A DNA stretch of 64,000 nt, taken from VXRD01 sp965242535 (GTDB lineage Bacteria > Latescibacterota > UBA2968). Below the pieces are notes generated by a model that worked only from the letters and a program-made list of their open reading frames with translations, made no database searches and was not told where the DNA came from. Of this stretch, positions 62,474-64,000 are shown one piece after another; the stretch's first letter is position 1, and the number at the start of each line of letters is the position of its first letter. The stretch lies in NCBI GenBank assembly GCA_965242535.1, contig OZ251458.1, forward strand, positions 2,356,001 through 2,420,000, written 5' to 3'. Position numbers and translations under genes: made by a program.

Positions 62474-62606
62474 GCACACGCCAAACCTCGGACGGGGAAC
62501 TCGAGACTTACGCAAGGCGGCAAATAGCAAAACAACGAGGGCATCCAACCTACGCTGTCTATCTCGATTTCATCGAAGTTCATCGCCGTTTTGAGAGACT
62601 TTTGCC

Positions 62607-63896
62607 ATGCACGATCTCAAAAAAGAACACGCCTCTGAACGGGGCGTCCTCGTCGGCCTCGCGTTGCCCGGCGTCTCGGTCGGCGAAGCGCGGGACACCC
62701 TCGACGAACTCGCGCTCTTGGCCGACACGGCAGGGGTCGAGGTCGTCGCGCAGGTGCTTCAGGAACGCCAGCACAGGGATCCCGCCTACCTCATCGGCCG
62801 CGGCAAAGCCGAGGAACTCGTCCAGCAAGTCGCCACGCACCGCGCACGGGTCGTCATCTTTGACGAAGACCTCTCGCCCGCGCAAACCCGCAATCTCGAA
62901 ACCCTGATGGAAGTCAAAATCATCGACCGCAGCCGGCTCATCCTCGACATCTTTGCCAGCCGCGCCAAGACCCGCGAAGCGCAAACCCAAGTCGAATTGG
63001 CCCAACTCATCTACATGCTACCCCGATTGACCCGACAATGGACGCACTTATCGCGCCAAGCAGGCGGCGGCACGGGCGGCGTGGGCACGCGCGGGCCGGG
63101 CGAAACCCAGCTCGAAGTGGATCGACGCGCAACGCATCGCCGCATCACGGTTCTCAAACGCGCCCTCGGCCGCATCGCCAAACAGCGCGCCATTGCCCGC
63201 AAACAGCGCGCAGACCTCTTTCGCGTAGCCCTCGTCGGCTATACCAACGCGGGCAAATCCACCCTGATGCGCGCCCTTTCCGGCGCAGATGTCCCGATCG
63301 AGAACCGCCTCTTTGCCACCTTGGACTCCACCACGCGCCGCGTCTCCCTCGGCTACAACCGCGATATGCTCCTCTCGGACACGGTCGGATTTATCAAAAA
63401 GCTCCCCCACCACTTGGTCGCGTCATTTCGCAGCACCCTCGAGGAGGCCATCGGCGCCGATCTCATGCTCCACCTCGTCGATGCCGGCCATCCCGCCTGC
63501 GAAGAACACATCGCCACGGTGATCGACGTGCTCGGCGAACTCGGCGTGGCGGACCGACCGACCATGATGGCGTTCAACAAAAGCGATCTGTTGCGCGATC
63601 CGGCCAGACGCGAACACCTCGCGACGACCTATCCGGACGCGGTGTGGATTTCCGCTGAAACCGGCGATGGCCTCGACGACCTGCGCTGGGCCATCTACGA
63701 CCACCTCGAGGGCGACCGCCTCACCCTGCGCGTTCAAATCCCGCAGCGCGAGGGCAAGCTCTTGTCCGAACTCTATCGCATCGGCGAAATCCTGCATACG
63801 GACTACGAGGGCAACGACGTGTTCATGGAGGTCAAGCTCAGCCACCACAATGCCCGCCGCCTCTTGCCTCGCGGGCGGTATCAGTCCTCTGTCTAA
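62607..63896 (+). CDS. hflX: GTPase HflX (ribosome-splitting factor)
   Basis: The 429-residue protein has the HflX N-terminal domain (DPAYLIGRGKAEEL, RTLIIFDEDLSPAQ-like VVIFDEDLSPAQTRNLE, VKIIDRSRLILDIFASRAKTREAQTQVELAQ) and the GGTGGVGTRGPGETQLE linker. The G domain shows GYTNAGKST (G211-T219), DTVGFI and NKSD. The C-terminal domain ends HHNARRLLPRGRY. HflX splits stalled or heat-damaged 70S ribosomes. It is 133 bases after the antitoxin-like gene, and a terminator follows. Confidence 0.96.
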   Translation: MHDLKKEHASERGVLVGLALPGVSVGEARDTLDELALLADTAGVEVVAQVLQERQHRDPAYLIGRGKAEELVQQVATHRARVVIFDEDLSPAQTRNLETLMEVKIIDRSRLILDIFASRAKTREAQTQVELAQLIYMLPRLTRQWTHLSRQAGGGTGGVGTRGPGETQLEVDRRATHRRITVLKRALGRIAKQRAIARKQRADLFRVALVGYTNAGKSTLMRALSGADVPIENRLFATLDSTTRRVSLGYNRDMLLSDTVGFIKKLPHHLVASFRSTLEEAIGADLMLHLVDAGHPACEEHIATVIDVLGELGVADRPTMMAFNKSDLLRDPARREHLATTYPDAVWISAETGDGLDDLRWAIYDHLEGDRLTLRVQIPQREGKLLSELYRIGEILHTDYEGNDVFMEVKLSHHNARRLLPRGRYQSSV

Positions 63897-63897
63897 A

Positions 63898-63930
63898 AAA
63901 AACGCGCGTCACAAACGCGCGTTTCGTCCT
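63898..63930 (+). terminator. Hairpin after hflX
   Basis: AAACGCGCG-TCACAAA-CGCGCGTTT forms a 9-bp GC-rich stem two bases after the hflX stop. Only TTT follows, but the flanking A-run gives it the look of a bidirectional terminator between hflX and a minus-strand gene. Confidence 0.6.
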
Positions 63931-63944
63931 TCCCTTCTCCCGCT

Positions 63945-64000
63945 TCATTCCCCCGGCAGAAAATCTCGCGGATCGCGTGCCCGCCCCGATTCGAGCACCT
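63945..64000 (-). CDS. C-terminal end of a minus-strand gene (partial)
   Basis: Reading in from the right edge gives VLESGRARDPRDFLPGE followed by TGA. The segment resembles the closing part of M3 oligopeptidases (LESG..DP..F), but it is too short for assignment. Confidence 0.35.
   Translation of the reverse strand, partial: VLESGRARDPRDFLPGE

Noticed and set aside
62474..62606. HigB toxin remnant after the second antitoxin (frame with VYLDFIEVHRRFERL)
   Set aside because: It vaguely resembles the HigB C-terminal VYIRFVGTHAEYD pattern, but only a few positions agree and it lies on the wrong side of the antitoxin.

Overview
The window is high-GC bacterial chromosome from a little-studied lineage of the Fibrobacteres-Chlorobi-Bacteroidetes (FCB) group. 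A 2,057-residue SprA-type outer-membrane protein, the large insertion-bearing form of IspG, an LptF/LptG pair, a DUF5683 protein and a Bacteroidetes-style 'asparagine synthetase B' family protein point there. The mix of a formylglycine sulfatase, PmoA-like, Tm-1-like and oligogalacturonate-lyase-like genes most resembles Latescibacterota or a sister candidate phylum; this placement is inference. No rRNA, tRNA, CRISPR array or prophage was seen.

Layout, left to right. 0-6.4 kb: hydantoinase/oxoprolinase (hyuA end, hyuB), then efp-accB-accC-gcvH and a UbiA-family prenyltransferase. 6.5-10.1 kb: sulfatase, PmoA-like protein and an SDR. 10.1-11.8 kb: a scar with a deleted uvrB remnant, an ATPase remnant and an orphan DNA methyltransferase. 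11.9-15.9 kb: a Leloir galactose locus made of a GalE-GalT fusion and GalK, separated by a 119-bp tandem repeat. 16-18 kb: a Tm-1-like/TIM-barrel pair, followed by a complete IS4-family element with a 9-bp target duplication. 19.5-24.7 kb: trmB with an extra C-terminal domain, a DUF5683 protein, an SGNH hydrolase, and lptF-lptG. 25.2-35.6 kb: sprA, a ComEA-like protein, a possible PilM-like protein, an NYN nuclease and ispG. 35.9-41.2 kb: amidohydrolase, gamma-glutamyltransferase, a beta-propeller protein and a ROK kinase. 41.3-46.0 kb (minus strand): an outer-membrane barrel and an LpoB/COG3014 lipoprotein cluster behind a possible sigma-54 promoter. 46.3-53.1 kb (minus strand): a surface-polysaccharide operon with a GT39-like transferase, an O-antigen-ligase-like protein, a GT2, a DegT aminotransferase, a GT2 cut off by a repeat, and a WecA-like transferase fused to a methyltransferase. 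53.2-55.7 kb: a tandem array of six near-identical small coiled-coil/membrane genes (four intact) downstream of moxR. 56.3-64 kb: an 'AsnB-like' protein, two oxidoreductases, a UVR-domain protein, two antitoxin-like regulators and hflX.

The most distinctive property is repeat content. About 20 copies of a palindromic element (GGACAGGC...GCCTGTCC) lie between genes, usually joined to 7-bp purine/pyrimidine tracts. They overlap or create stop codons of several genes, truncate a glycosyltransferase, and one copy has itself been split by a 395-bp MITE-like element with terminal inverted repeats and a 12-bp target duplication. The best candidates for something undescribed are the six-copy small-gene array, the GalE-GalT fusion, the WecA-methyltransferase fusion, and the repeat family as a remodeller of gene 3' ends.
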